A stretch of 64,000 bases of DNA from Streptomyces antibioticus. Lineage in GTDB: Bacteria > Actinomycetota > Actinomycetes > Streptomycetales > Streptomycetaceae. Location of the stretch: the NCBI RefSeq assembly GCF_002019855.1, contig NZ_CM007717.1, positions 6,181,043-6,245,042 on the forward strand, read 5' to 3'. The notes under the pieces are model-generated. The model saw nothing but the letters and a program-made list of their open reading frames with translations, did not search any database and was not told where the DNA came from. The position numbers were made by a program, and so were the translations under genes. Shown here in pieces: positions 1 through 7,456 of the stretch. Positions within the stretch are counted from its first letter, which is position 1. Each line of letters opens with the position of its first letter.

Positions 1-2
1 AG

Positions 3-506
3 GTCACCGGCGACCCCTCCGACAGCGCGACCGACGTCGGCCCGCTGGTCAGCGAGGACGCGGCCCGGCGCGTCGAGTCGTGGGTGGACGAGGCCGTCGC
101 CGCGGGCGCGACCCTGCTCACCGGCGGCAAGCGCGACGGCGCCTCCTACGCGCCGACCGTCCTGACCGACGTACCGGCGGACACCACCCTCGCCTGCGAG
201 GAGGTCTTCGGACCGGTCCTCACCGTGCAGAAGGTGGACGGCGAGGCCGAGGCGTTCGCGGCCGTCAACTCCTCCAAGTACGGCCTCCAGGCGGGCGTGT
301 TCACCCACGACGTGCAGACCGCCTTCCGCGCCCACCGCGCGCTGGAGGTCGGCGGCGTGGTCGTCGGCGACGTGCCGTCCTACCGCGCCGACCAGATGCC
401 GTACGGCGGCGCCAAGCAGTCCGGCGTGGGCCGCGAGGGCGTCCGGTTCGCGATGGACGACTACACCTACGAGCGCGTGCTGGTCCTCACCGGCCTCGCC
501 CTCTGA
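3..506 (+). CDS. Aldehyde dehydrogenase, C-terminal part (5' end outside window)
   Basis: The first complete codon is at base 3 and the frame stays open to TGA at 504-506. The visible 167 residues match the C-terminal part of the NAD(P)-dependent aldehyde dehydrogenase superfamily: a VGPLV segment, then CEEVFGPVLTV, the FGP motif around the cofactor-binding Glu, and a GGAKQSGVGREG stretch close to the C-terminus, which is typical of the oligomerisation arm. The catalytic cysteine lies upstream of the window. The enzyme oxidises an aldehyde to an acid in the cytosol; its substrate cannot be told from this part. It converges on the GH3 gene and a strong hairpin separates the two, so it is probably not part of the xyloglucan locus. 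Confidence 0.9.
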   Translation, partial: VTGDPSDSATDVGPLVSEDAARRVESWVDEAVAAGATLLTGGKRDGASYAPTVLTDVPADTTLACEEVFGPVLTVQKVDGEAEAFAAVNSSKYGLQAGVFTHDVQTAFRAHRALEVGGVVVGDVPSYRADQMPYGGAKQSGVGREGVRFAMDDYTYERVLVLTGLAL

Positions 507-521
507 CCGACCCGGTCCCGG

Positions 522-562
522 GAAGGGGCCCGGCGCCGATGTCCTCGGTGCCGGGCCCCTTC
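522..562. terminator. Bidirectional hairpin terminator between convergent genes
   Basis: A 13 bp perfect stem (522-534 with 550-562) extends inward by five more pairs, one of them G-T, leaving a loop of about five bases. It sits in the 81-base gap between two convergent stop codons. No long T run follows, as is common for Streptomyces terminators. Confidence 0.75.
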
Positions 563-587
563 GTCGTGCCGGTCCTCGCCCGGACCC

Positions 588-3440
588 TCAGCCGGAGAAG
601 CCGACCTGCGCGAGCCGCAGCGGCCCGCGCAGCCTCAGACGCAGATCACGCACCCCGCCGACCGCGAAGGACGCCTCGACCGTGCGGTGGTCGTACGGCC
701 CCGCCGTGGCCTCGACCGGCACGGTGACCGGCGCCGGACCGCCGCCGTCCACCCACAGCTCCACCGCACCCGACCCGGCCGCCGTCACCGTCACCCGGCG
801 GGTGTCCGGCCCGAAGTCGCAGTCCCGGAAGAGGAGTTCACCCGTCCCGCCGCCCACCGGCGTCACCGCGTCGCCCGCCGTCCGCGCCCGGTCGACGATC
901 TCGGTGCCGCTCTGCTCGTCGAAGTCGGCGGCGGCCAGCCCGTCCCGGCGGACCGGGCGCGGGGCGGCCGGCTCGCCGTCCAGGGTGACCGTCGTACGCA
1001 GCCGGACGTCCTCGCTGGAGCCGCCGACCAGCAGCTCGTAGGGGCCGGGCTCCACGCGCGGGCCGCCGCGGGCCACGTCCCAGAACGCGAACGCGGACAG
1101 CGGGACCTCGAAGAACACCTCCGCCGTGGCGCCCGGCGCCAGCGTGATCCGGTGGTGGCCGAGCAGCTCACGGCGCGGCCGGGCGACCGACGGCTCCACC
1201 GCGCGCGTGTAGAGCTGCGGGACCTCGTCGGCCGTCCGGTCCCCGGTGTTGGTGACCGTGCACGCGACCTTGACCGTGCCGTCCCCGGTCCGCACCGACA
1301 GGCCCGCGTAGGAGAACGACGCGTAGCCCAGCCCGTGCCCGAAGGGGTACAGCGGCCGGCCCTCGGCGTACAGGTAGGTCTGGCGGCTCCCGATCACGTC
1401 GTAGTCGAGGAGGTCGGGCAGACCGGCGTCGTCGGCGTACCAGGTCTGCGGGAGCCGGCCGGCGGGGGAGACGTCCCCGGCCAGCACCCGGGCGAGGGCC
1501 GTGCCGGCGGCCTGTCCGCCGTGCGCGGTCCACAGCACCGCCGACAGCGGGCCCGGCTCGATCGCGTACGGGTACGACGACACCAGCGCCAGCACGGTGC
1601 GCGCCGACCCGGCGCGGGCCGCGGCGAGGACGCGTTCCTGGTGGGCGGGCAGCCGCAGGGTCGTACGGTCCTCGGTCTCCCGGCCGTTGATGTGCGGGTC
1701 GTTGCCCGCCACCACCACGACCACGTCCGCACCGGCCGTCGCGCGGGCCACCGCGGCCTCGGCGCGTTCCACGACGACGACCTCGAAGACCTCGGGATCG
1801 TCGGACGCCTCGTCGGCGACCCGTACCCCGTCGGCGGCGACCCGGACCGGGCGGCCCGTGCCCAGATGCCGCAGCAGGCGACCGCCGTCGTGCGGTTCGA
1901 GTCGGAACGTCTCCTGGACCACCCAGCCGCCGGGCTGCTCCGCGGAGGCGCGCAGGAAACCGTCCTCGGCGACCGAGAGATACCGGCCGTCGGGCGCGCG
2001 CAGGGTGAGCACGCCGTCGCCCCAGTCGACCAGCGCGAGTTCGGTGCCGACGGCGTCCGTCGTGAGCGGCGGGAGGTCGGTGCGGCCCGCGAGCAGCGCC
2101 GGGTCCAGGGCGCCTTCGGCGCCGCGCGCCGCCTCGTCGGCGGCGTCCCCGGGCGCGGCCGGGACCCGCAGACACCTCCCCGCCGACGTCCTCAGCAGCA
2201 CTCGGTCCACCCCCTCCGCGAACTCCACCCGGTCGGCGCCGAACCGCTCGTACAGCCCCTCCAGGGGAGTGGAGCGGTGGATCAGGGTGCCGCTGTACCA
2301 GTCGAGCTTGCACTCGTCGGCGAGCAGGCCGACCACCGCGATCCGGGTGCCGTCCGCCAGCGGCAGCACCCCGTCGTTGCGCAGCAGGACGACCGCCTGC
2401 TCGGCGGCCTCCCGGGCGAGGTCGCGATGGGCCGGGGTGTCGAACTCCCCGCCGCGCGCGTACGGATCGTGGTCCGGGTCGAACTCGCCGAGACGGAACC
2501 GTACCGAGAGCTGCCGGCGGACCGCCGCGTCGAGATCGGCCTCCGTGAGCAGGCCCCGCTCCAGCGCCCCGCGCACCCGGGCGGTGACCGTCGAGGCGTC
2601 CGTGCCGTGGTCGGTGAAGCTGTCCACGCCCGCCCGCAGCGCGGCCGCCGTCGCCTCCTCGTGGGTGTCGAAGTAGTGCTCGGTGTCGACCAGGTTGGAG
2701 GGCGCGCCCGCGTCCGAGCAGATCAGCAGCTCTTCGTCCGTCCAGGTCCGCAGGTGCTCGCGCAGATACGGGGAGACGTGGTTGGGGCGGCCGTTGACCA
2801 GGTTGTACGCCGGCATCACCCCGGCCACCGCGCCCGCCTCGACGGTCTCCCGGAAGGCGCGCAGATCGTACTCGTGCAGCACGCGCGGGCGGACCGAGGA
2901 CGAGGTGACGTCCCGGCCGGTCTCGTTGTTGTGGGCCAGCCAGTGCTTGAGGACCGGGGCGGTGCGCCAGTACACGGGGTGGTCGCCGCGCAGGCCGCGG
3001 GTGTAGGCGGTGGCGATCGCCGAGGTGAGCTTCGGGTCCTCGGAGTAGCCCTCCTCGTTGCGGCCCCACAGCGGATGGCGCAGCAGATTGACGGTGGGCG
3101 CCCAGACGTTCAGGCCCACCCGGTCGTCGCGGGCGCGCATCGCCCTGGCCTCCTCGGACACCGCCGCGCCGACCCGGCGCACCAGCTCCGGGTTCCAGGT
3201 CGCGCCGAGCCCCACGGCCTGCGGGAACACCGTCGCCGGGCCCATCCACGCCACCCCGTGCAGGGCCTCCTGGCCGGTGCGGAACGCGGCGACGCCCAGC
3301 CGCTCGACGGCCGGGGCGAACTGGTGCAGGAAGGAGATCTTCTCGTCCCGGGTGAGACGCGCCAGCAGATCGTCGATGCGCTTCGCGAACGGCAGATCCG
3401 GATCGCGGAACGGCGGCGTGGGCGGCGTGGATGCGGTCAC
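588..3440 (-). CDS. GH3 beta-glucosidase/beta-xylosidase with inserted trefoil-like and C-terminal CBM-like domains
   Basis: The protein has 950 residues and belongs to glycoside hydrolase family 3, which removes terminal beta-linked glucose or xylose. The GTG start at 3440 is preceded by AAAGGGA at good spacing; a start further upstream would run into the operator. The (alpha/beta)8 domain carries KHWLAHNNE and the nucleophile Asp243 in LLICSDAGAP. The second domain has the acid/base motif NGRETEDR. Between its parts is an insertion (roughly residues 410-560) with ISLR-like blocks such as LRAPDGRYLSV that resembles a fascin/beta-trefoil fold. A fibronectin-III-like domain follows, and the last 110 or so residues look like a CBM6/35-type beta-sandwich. 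There is no signal peptide, so it probably acts inside the cell on imported oligosaccharides. It faces the importer operon across a shared operator region. Confidence 0.9.
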   Translation of the reverse strand: MTASTPPTPPFRDPDLPFAKRIDDLLARLTRDEKISFLHQFAPAVERLGVAAFRTGQEALHGVAWMGPATVFPQAVGLGATWNPELVRRVGAAVSEEARAMRARDDRVGLNVWAPTVNLLRHPLWGRNEEGYSEDPKLTSAIATAYTRGLRGDHPVYWRTAPVLKHWLAHNNETGRDVTSSSVRPRVLHEYDLRAFRETVEAGAVAGVMPAYNLVNGRPNHVSPYLREHLRTWTDEELLICSDAGAPSNLVDTEHYFDTHEEATAAALRAGVDSFTDHGTDASTVTARVRGALERGLLTEADLDAAVRRQLSVRFRLGEFDPDHDPYARGGEFDTPAHRDLAREAAEQAVVLLRNDGVLPLADGTRIAVVGLLADECKLDWYSGTLIHRSTPLEGLYERFGADRVEFAEGVDRVLLRTSAGRCLRVPAAPGDAADEAARGAEGALDPALLAGRTDLPPLTTDAVGTELALVDWGDGVLTLRAPDGRYLSVAEDGFLRASAEQPGGWVVQETFRLEPHDGGRLLRHLGTGRPVRVAADGVRVADEASDDPEVFEVVVVERAEAAVARATAGADVVVVVAGNDPHINGRETEDRTTLRLPAHQERVLAAARAGSARTVLALVSSYPYAIEPGPLSAVLWTAHGGQAAGTALARVLAGDVSPAGRLPQTWYADDAGLPDLLDYDVIGSRQTYLYAEGRPLYPFGHGLGYASFSYAGLSVRTGDGTVKVACTVTNTGDRTADEVPQLYTRAVEPSVARPRRELLGHHRITLAPGATAEVFFEVPLSAFAFWDVARGGPRVEPGPYELLVGGSSEDVRLRTTVTLDGEPAAPRPVRRDGLAAADFDEQSGTEIVDRARTAGDAVTPVGGGTGELLFRDCDFGPDTRRVTVTAAGSGAVELWVDGGGPAPVTVPVEATAGPYDHRTVEASFAVGGVRDLRLRLRGPLRLAQVGFSG

Positions 3441-3476
3441 GTGGGGATCCCTTTGCGCGGAAGCGGGACGACTCTT

Positions 3477-3490
3477 TCGAAGCGCTTCGA
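3477..3490. promoter_or_regulatory. LacI-family operator TCGAAGCGCTTCGA (GH3 side)
   Basis: A perfect 14 bp palindrome with a central GCGC, the usual form of LacI/GalR operators (two half-sites around a central CG). The same sequence recurs at 3636-3649 and 17877-17890, and a near copy lies at 17788-17801. The protein encoded at 16757-17770 is the obvious candidate to bind it. Confidence 0.85.
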
Positions 3491-3635
3491 TGCTGGGCGG
3501 GCGCACCGCCGGGTGTCAAGAGAAGCACACCGCTCTTTCAAGCAGCGCATACGAACAGGCCACCCCTGAGGGTCCGAGGAATCTTGGGAACGACCCTTGT
3601 GCGCCCCAGGGCGTTCACTTAACCTCGCTGCAACA

Positions 3636-3649
3636 TCGAAGCGCTTCGA
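3636..3649. promoter_or_regulatory. LacI-family operator TCGAAGCGCTTCGA (importer side)
   Basis: A perfect copy of the palindrome, ending 16 bases before the ATG of the solute-binding protein gene and immediately followed by its GAAGGG ribosome-binding site. This position fits a short leader with the operator at or just downstream of the transcription start, where a bound repressor would block initiation. Confidence 0.85.
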
Positions 3650-3665
3650 CTGAAGGGTTGCCGCG

Positions 3666-5372
3666 ATGACGCCGAACGCCGCTTCCTCCGCTCCCCCCGC
3701 TTCCCCCGTGACCTCCCGGAGAAGCTTCCTCGCCGCCACGGCGGTCGCCGGCGCGGCGGTGGCGGGAGGGGTGCCGCTGCTGACCGCCTGCGGCGGCACG
3801 GACGGCGGCTCGCGCGACGGCACCACCTCGGGCAAGGACGCCGAGAAGATCCTCCCGGCGTTCGTCGCCGGCACGGTGGTCACGCCCGACATCCCGTCGA
3901 AGAACGGCTCCGCCGCGGGCTTCACCGCCGAACTCGACCTGGCGGGCCTGAAGACCTCGGTGCCCAAGAAACTCGGCAAGGGCGGCCGCGTCACCGTCAT
4001 GTCGCCGTTCTGGGGCTCCCCGCCCAAGGGCGGAAACGCCTACTACACGGCGATGAACGACCTCATCGGCGTCGACGTCGTCTGGCAGAACCAGGACGGC
4101 AACACCTACGACCAGAAGCTCGGCGCGGTCCTCGCCTCCAGCGACGTACCGGACGTCGTGGTCGTCCCCGGCTGGAACATGACCGGCAAGATACCCAGCG
4201 CGATCATCAGCAAGTTCGCCGACCTCGGGCCCTACCTGTCCGGCGACGCCGTCAAGGAGTACCCGAACCTCGCCGCGATCCCCACCGACGCCTGGCGGCG
4301 CTCCATCTTCGGCGGCAAGCTGCGCGGTCTGCCGATGCCGTCCTCGTACGTCACCAACATCGTGCCCTTCTACCGCAAGGACGTCTTCGACGAGGAGGGG
4401 TACGAAGTCCCCGACTCCGCCGACGCGTTCTTCGCCCTGGCCAAGGAGATCACCAACGCCCGGGCCAAGCGGTGGGCCTGCCTCGACATGAAGTGGACCG
4501 CCTGGAACATGTTCGGCGTCCTGTCCGGCGACGAGAAGTCGCTCGGCTGGAACGTCGTCGACGGCAAGCTGATCAACCGCGTCGAGACCCAGGAGTACCT
4601 GGAGGCCATCGAGTGGACGCGCAAGCTGTTCGCCGCCGACCTCGTCCACCCCGACGCCAAGCTGGGCAAGAGCAGCGCCACCGACCCCGCCCCCAAGTTC
4701 GTGGCCGGCGAGTTCCTGATCTACAACCAGGACATCTCGCAGTGGTACGGCCAGGCCGCCGCCCAGGCCACCCAGAACCCGGACTTCCGGATCTGGGGCA
4801 TGGACCTCTTCGGCCACGACGGCGGTGACCCCACCCTGTGGGCCAAGAACCCGGCGGGCATCTTCGCCTTCGTCAACAGGAAGGCGTCCGAGTCGGTCGT
4901 CCGGGACGTCCTCGCCGTCGCCAACGTCACCGCCGCGCCGTACGGCACCAAGGAGTTCATGCTCACCAACTACGGCGTCGAGGGCACCCACTACACCCTC
5001 GAGGACGGTGTCCCGGTCAAGACCGACCAGGGCAACATCGATGTCCTCAACGCCTATGTGATGATCGCCAGCCCCGCCGCCACCCTCGCCCACCCCGACC
5101 TCCCCGAGGTCGCCCGGGGCCAGGTCGAATGGCAGCAGCGCATGGGCGCCTTCACGAAGAAGTCGTCCTTCTACGGCATGCAGATCACCGAGCCCGCCCG
5201 CTACACCAACCTCTACAACGACTTCGAGCAGTTGGAGGACGACATCATCCGCGGCCGCAAGAAGATCGGCGACATGCAGCAGGCCGTCTCCGACTGGCGC
5301 AGCAAGGGCGGCGACAAGCTGCGGGACTGGTACCAGAAGCTGCTCGACGACAACGGCACGGCGGCGAGCTGA
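3666..5372 (+). CDS. Extracellular sugar-binding lipoprotein of an LplA-like ABC importer
   Basis: The 568-residue protein begins with a twin-arginine-like signal (TSRRSFLA, about residues 16-23) and a lipobox LLTAC with Cys42 as the lipidated residue, so it is anchored outside the membrane. Length and sequence fit the large family-1 binding proteins that work with LplB/LplC-type permeases and usually take oligosaccharides. In this neighbourhood the likely ligand is xyloglucan oligosaccharides, which is an inference from context. The ATG at 3666 follows GAAGGG. The gene leads an operon with two permease genes and at least four glycosidase genes, and a repressor operator sits directly before it. 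Confidence 0.88.
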   Translation: MTPNAASSAPPASPVTSRRSFLAATAVAGAAVAGGVPLLTACGGTDGGSRDGTTSGKDAEKILPAFVAGTVVTPDIPSKNGSAAGFTAELDLAGLKTSVPKKLGKGGRVTVMSPFWGSPPKGGNAYYTAMNDLIGVDVVWQNQDGNTYDQKLGAVLASSDVPDVVVVPGWNMTGKIPSAIISKFADLGPYLSGDAVKEYPNLAAIPTDAWRRSIFGGKLRGLPMPSSYVTNIVPFYRKDVFDEEGYEVPDSADAFFALAKEITNARAKRWACLDMKWTAWNMFGVLSGDEKSLGWNVVDGKLINRVETQEYLEAIEWTRKLFAADLVHPDAKLGKSSATDPAPKFVAGEFLIYNQDISQWYGQAAAQATQNPDFRIWGMDLFGHDGGDPTLWAKNPAGIFAFVNRKASESVVRDVLAVANVTAAPYGTKEFMLTNYGVEGTHYTLEDGVPVKTDQGNIDVLNAYVMIASPAATLAHPDLPEVARGQVEWQQRMGAFTKKSSFYGMQITEPARYTNLYNDFEQLEDDIIRGRKKIGDMQQAVSDWRSKGGDKLRDWYQKLLDDNGTAAS

Positions 5373-5415
5373 TCCGGGACCGAGACGGTCCGCGACCGAG
5401 GCAAGGAGAACCGCC

Positions 5416-6447
5416 GTGTCCCACAGCACGGTGCCGCGCGACGCGGCCGGCACGGACGATCCGCATCACATACCGGAAGAGCCCGCGCCCCCGCCCACGC
5501 CCCGTGAACGCCCGCCGGGCAGGCTGAGCCTGCGTCTGCGGTTCCGGCGCGACCGCGTCCTGCTGCTGATGACCCTGCCCGCCGTCGCCCTGCTCCTGCT
5601 CTTCAACTATGTGCCGATCCTGGGCAACATCGTGGCGTTCCAGGAGTACGACCCGTACATCAGCGACAACGGCGTGGTCTCCATGCTGCACAGCCCGTGG
5701 GTGGGGCTGGAGAACTTCCGGCGCATCGTCGAGGACTCGGCGTTCTGGGACGCCGTCGTGAACACGCTCGTGCTGTTCTTCCTCCAACTGGTGCTGTTCT
5801 TCCCGATCCCCGTCCTGCTCGCGCTGCTCATCAACAGCGTGATCAGGCCCCGGGTGCGCGCGGTCGCGCAGGCGGTCCTGTACCTGCCCCACTTCTTCTC
5901 GTGGGTGCTGGTCATCGCCGTCTTCCAGCAACTGCTGGGCGGCGCGGGCATCTTGTCCCAGCTCCTGCGGCAACACGGCTACGACGGCCTCGACATCATG
6001 ACCGACCCCGAGACCTTCAAGTTCCTGATCACCGCGCAGAGCGTGTGGAAGGACGCGGGCTGGGGGATCATCGTCTTCCTCGCCGCGCTGTCCTCGGTCC
6101 CCGCCGACCTCTACGAGGCCGCCGCGATGGACGGCGCCGGACGCCTGCGCCGCATGTGGCACGTCACGCTCCCCGCGCTGCGCCCCGTGATCGCGCTGCT
6201 GCTGGTGCTGCGGGTCGGGGACGCGCTGACGGTCGGCTTCGAACAGATCCTGCTGCAACGCGACTCCGTGGGACCGGGTGCCTCCGAGGTGCTGGACACC
6301 TTCGTCTGGTGGAACGGCGTCCGCAACCAGGACTTCGGATACGCGGCCGCCGCCGGACTGGTCAAGGGCGTCGTCAGCCTCGGGCTGGTCCTCGCCGCGA
6401 ACAAGGTCGCCCATCTCATGGGCGAGCAGGGGGTGTACAAGAAGTGA
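5416..6447 (+). CDS. ABC importer permease, LplB type
   Basis: The 343-residue membrane protein has a disordered, proline-rich cytoplasmic N-terminus of about 45 residues followed by about six hydrophobic segments. The coupling loop EAAAMDGAGRLRRMWHVTLP lies around residues 234-253 and is the EAA motif that docks on the ATPase. It pairs with the next gene to form the channel of a carbohydrate importer. The GTG at 5416 is preceded by AAGGAG. No ATPase gene is present in the cluster; in Streptomyces such importers usually share the MsiK ATPase encoded elsewhere (established for cellobiose and maltose importers, inferred here). Confidence 0.9.
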   Translation: MSHSTVPRDAAGTDDPHHIPEEPAPPPTPRERPPGRLSLRLRFRRDRVLLLMTLPAVALLLLFNYVPILGNIVAFQEYDPYISDNGVVSMLHSPWVGLENFRRIVEDSAFWDAVVNTLVLFFLQLVLFFPIPVLLALLINSVIRPRVRAVAQAVLYLPHFFSWVLVIAVFQQLLGGAGILSQLLRQHGYDGLDIMTDPETFKFLITAQSVWKDAGWGIIVFLAALSSVPADLYEAAAMDGAGRLRRMWHVTLPALRPVIALLLVLRVGDALTVGFEQILLQRDSVGPGASEVLDTFVWWNGVRNQDFGYAAAAGLVKGVVSLGLVLAANKVAHLMGEQGVYKK

Positions 6448-7367
6448 GCGCCGTGACCGGGAAGACCCGCTGGTGGAGCGCGCCGCCCCGGCCCGCCTGG
6501 GAGGAGGCGCCGGGCCGCGCCGGCGTGGCGGGCAAGGGCCTGGTCCTCACGCTGGCCTGCCTCGGGGTGCTCTTCCCCCTGTGGATCGTGGTCGTCACGA
6601 GCCTGTCCTCCCGCCGCACCATCGACGAGGCGGGCGGCCTGGTGATGATCCCCAGGGACCTCACCCTCGTCGCCTACCGGGAGCTGCTCAGCGGCGGCCA
6701 GGTGACCCGGGCCGCGGTGATCAGCGTCCTGATCACCCTGGTCGGCACGGCGTTCTCGATGACCGTGTCCGTGCTGTGCGCCTACGGCCTGTCCCGCACC
6801 GGCTCGCTCGGACACCGCTGGCTGCTGATGCTCCTGCTCGCCACGATGTTCTTCAGCGCCGGTCTGATCCCGACCTATCTGCTGGTGCAGTCCCTCGGCC
6901 TCACCGACACCTATCTCGCGCTGATCCTGCCGAGCGCGCTGAGCGTCTTCAACATCCTGGTGCTGCGCGGCTTCTTCATGGGGATCTCGCAGGAACTGAC
7001 CGACAGCGCGCGCATCGACGGGGCGGGGGACGTCCGGATCCTGTGGCAGATCGTGATGCCGCTGTCCCGCGCGGTGCTCGCCGTCATCACGCTGTTCTAC
7101 GCGGTCGGGTACTGGAGCGCCTGGTTCAACGCGTCGCTGTACCTCAACGACCAGGAGATGATGCCGCTCCAGAACGTCATGATCCAGCTCGTGCAGAAGC
7201 AGGAGGCCCCGGTCGGGCTCGGCCAGGCCATCAAGACCGGTGAACTGTCCGGTCTGGCCGTGCAGATGGCGGTCATGGTGATGGCGCTGCTGCCGGTGGC
7301 CGTGCTCTCGCCGTTCGTCCAGAAGCACTTCAAGAAGGGGATGCTGACGGGCGCGGTCAAGGGGTGA
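6444..7367 (+). CDS. ABC importer permease, LplC/YtcP type
   Basis: The second channel subunit, 307 residues, with about six membrane segments and an EAA-like loop (LTDSARIDGAGDVRILWQIV) around residues 185-205. Its GTG at 6444 overlaps the TGA of the preceding permease (GTGA), which suggests translational coupling; a second in-frame GTG lies at 6453. Its family is the CUT1-type permeases for complex sugars. An 89-base gap without an obvious hairpin follows, so the downstream GH74 gene is probably in the same transcript. Confidence 0.9.
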   Translation: MSAVTGKTRWWSAPPRPAWEEAPGRAGVAGKGLVLTLACLGVLFPLWIVVVTSLSSRRTIDEAGGLVMIPRDLTLVAYRELLSGGQVTRAAVISVLITLVGTAFSMTVSVLCAYGLSRTGSLGHRWLLMLLLATMFFSAGLIPTYLLVQSLGLTDTYLALILPSALSVFNILVLRGFFMGISQELTDSARIDGAGDVRILWQIVMPLSRAVLAVITLFYAVGYWSAWFNASLYLNDQEMMPLQNVMIQLVQKQEAPVGLGQAIKTGELSGLAVQMAVMVMALLPVAVLSPFVQKHFKKGMLTGAVKG

Positions 7368-7456
7368 GCGCCCCTGTGGCACGCCCCCGACGGCACCCCC
7401 GCGGCTCTCCACGGCACCCCCGGCTCCCCGTCACCCACCCGCTGCGAGGTTCCCCC

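Larger units (their letters stand above)
3441..3665. promoter_or_regulatory. Divergent promoter region between the GH3 gene and the importer operon
   Basis: These 225 bases separate two divergent starts and hold two perfect copies of a 14 bp palindrome (listed separately), one 36 bases from the GH3 start codon and one 16 bases from the binding-protein start codon. GAAGGG at 3652-3657 is the ribosome-binding site for the binding protein. Clear -35/-10 boxes could not be assigned. A repressor on both operators would shut both directions at once. Confidence 0.7.

Noticed and set aside
687..3569. A 960-codon open frame on the + strand opposite the GH3 gene
   Set aside because: It mirrors the GH3 gene in a high-GC frame, has no ribosome-binding site and encodes arginine-rich nonsense; GH3 motifs and codon bias support the other strand.
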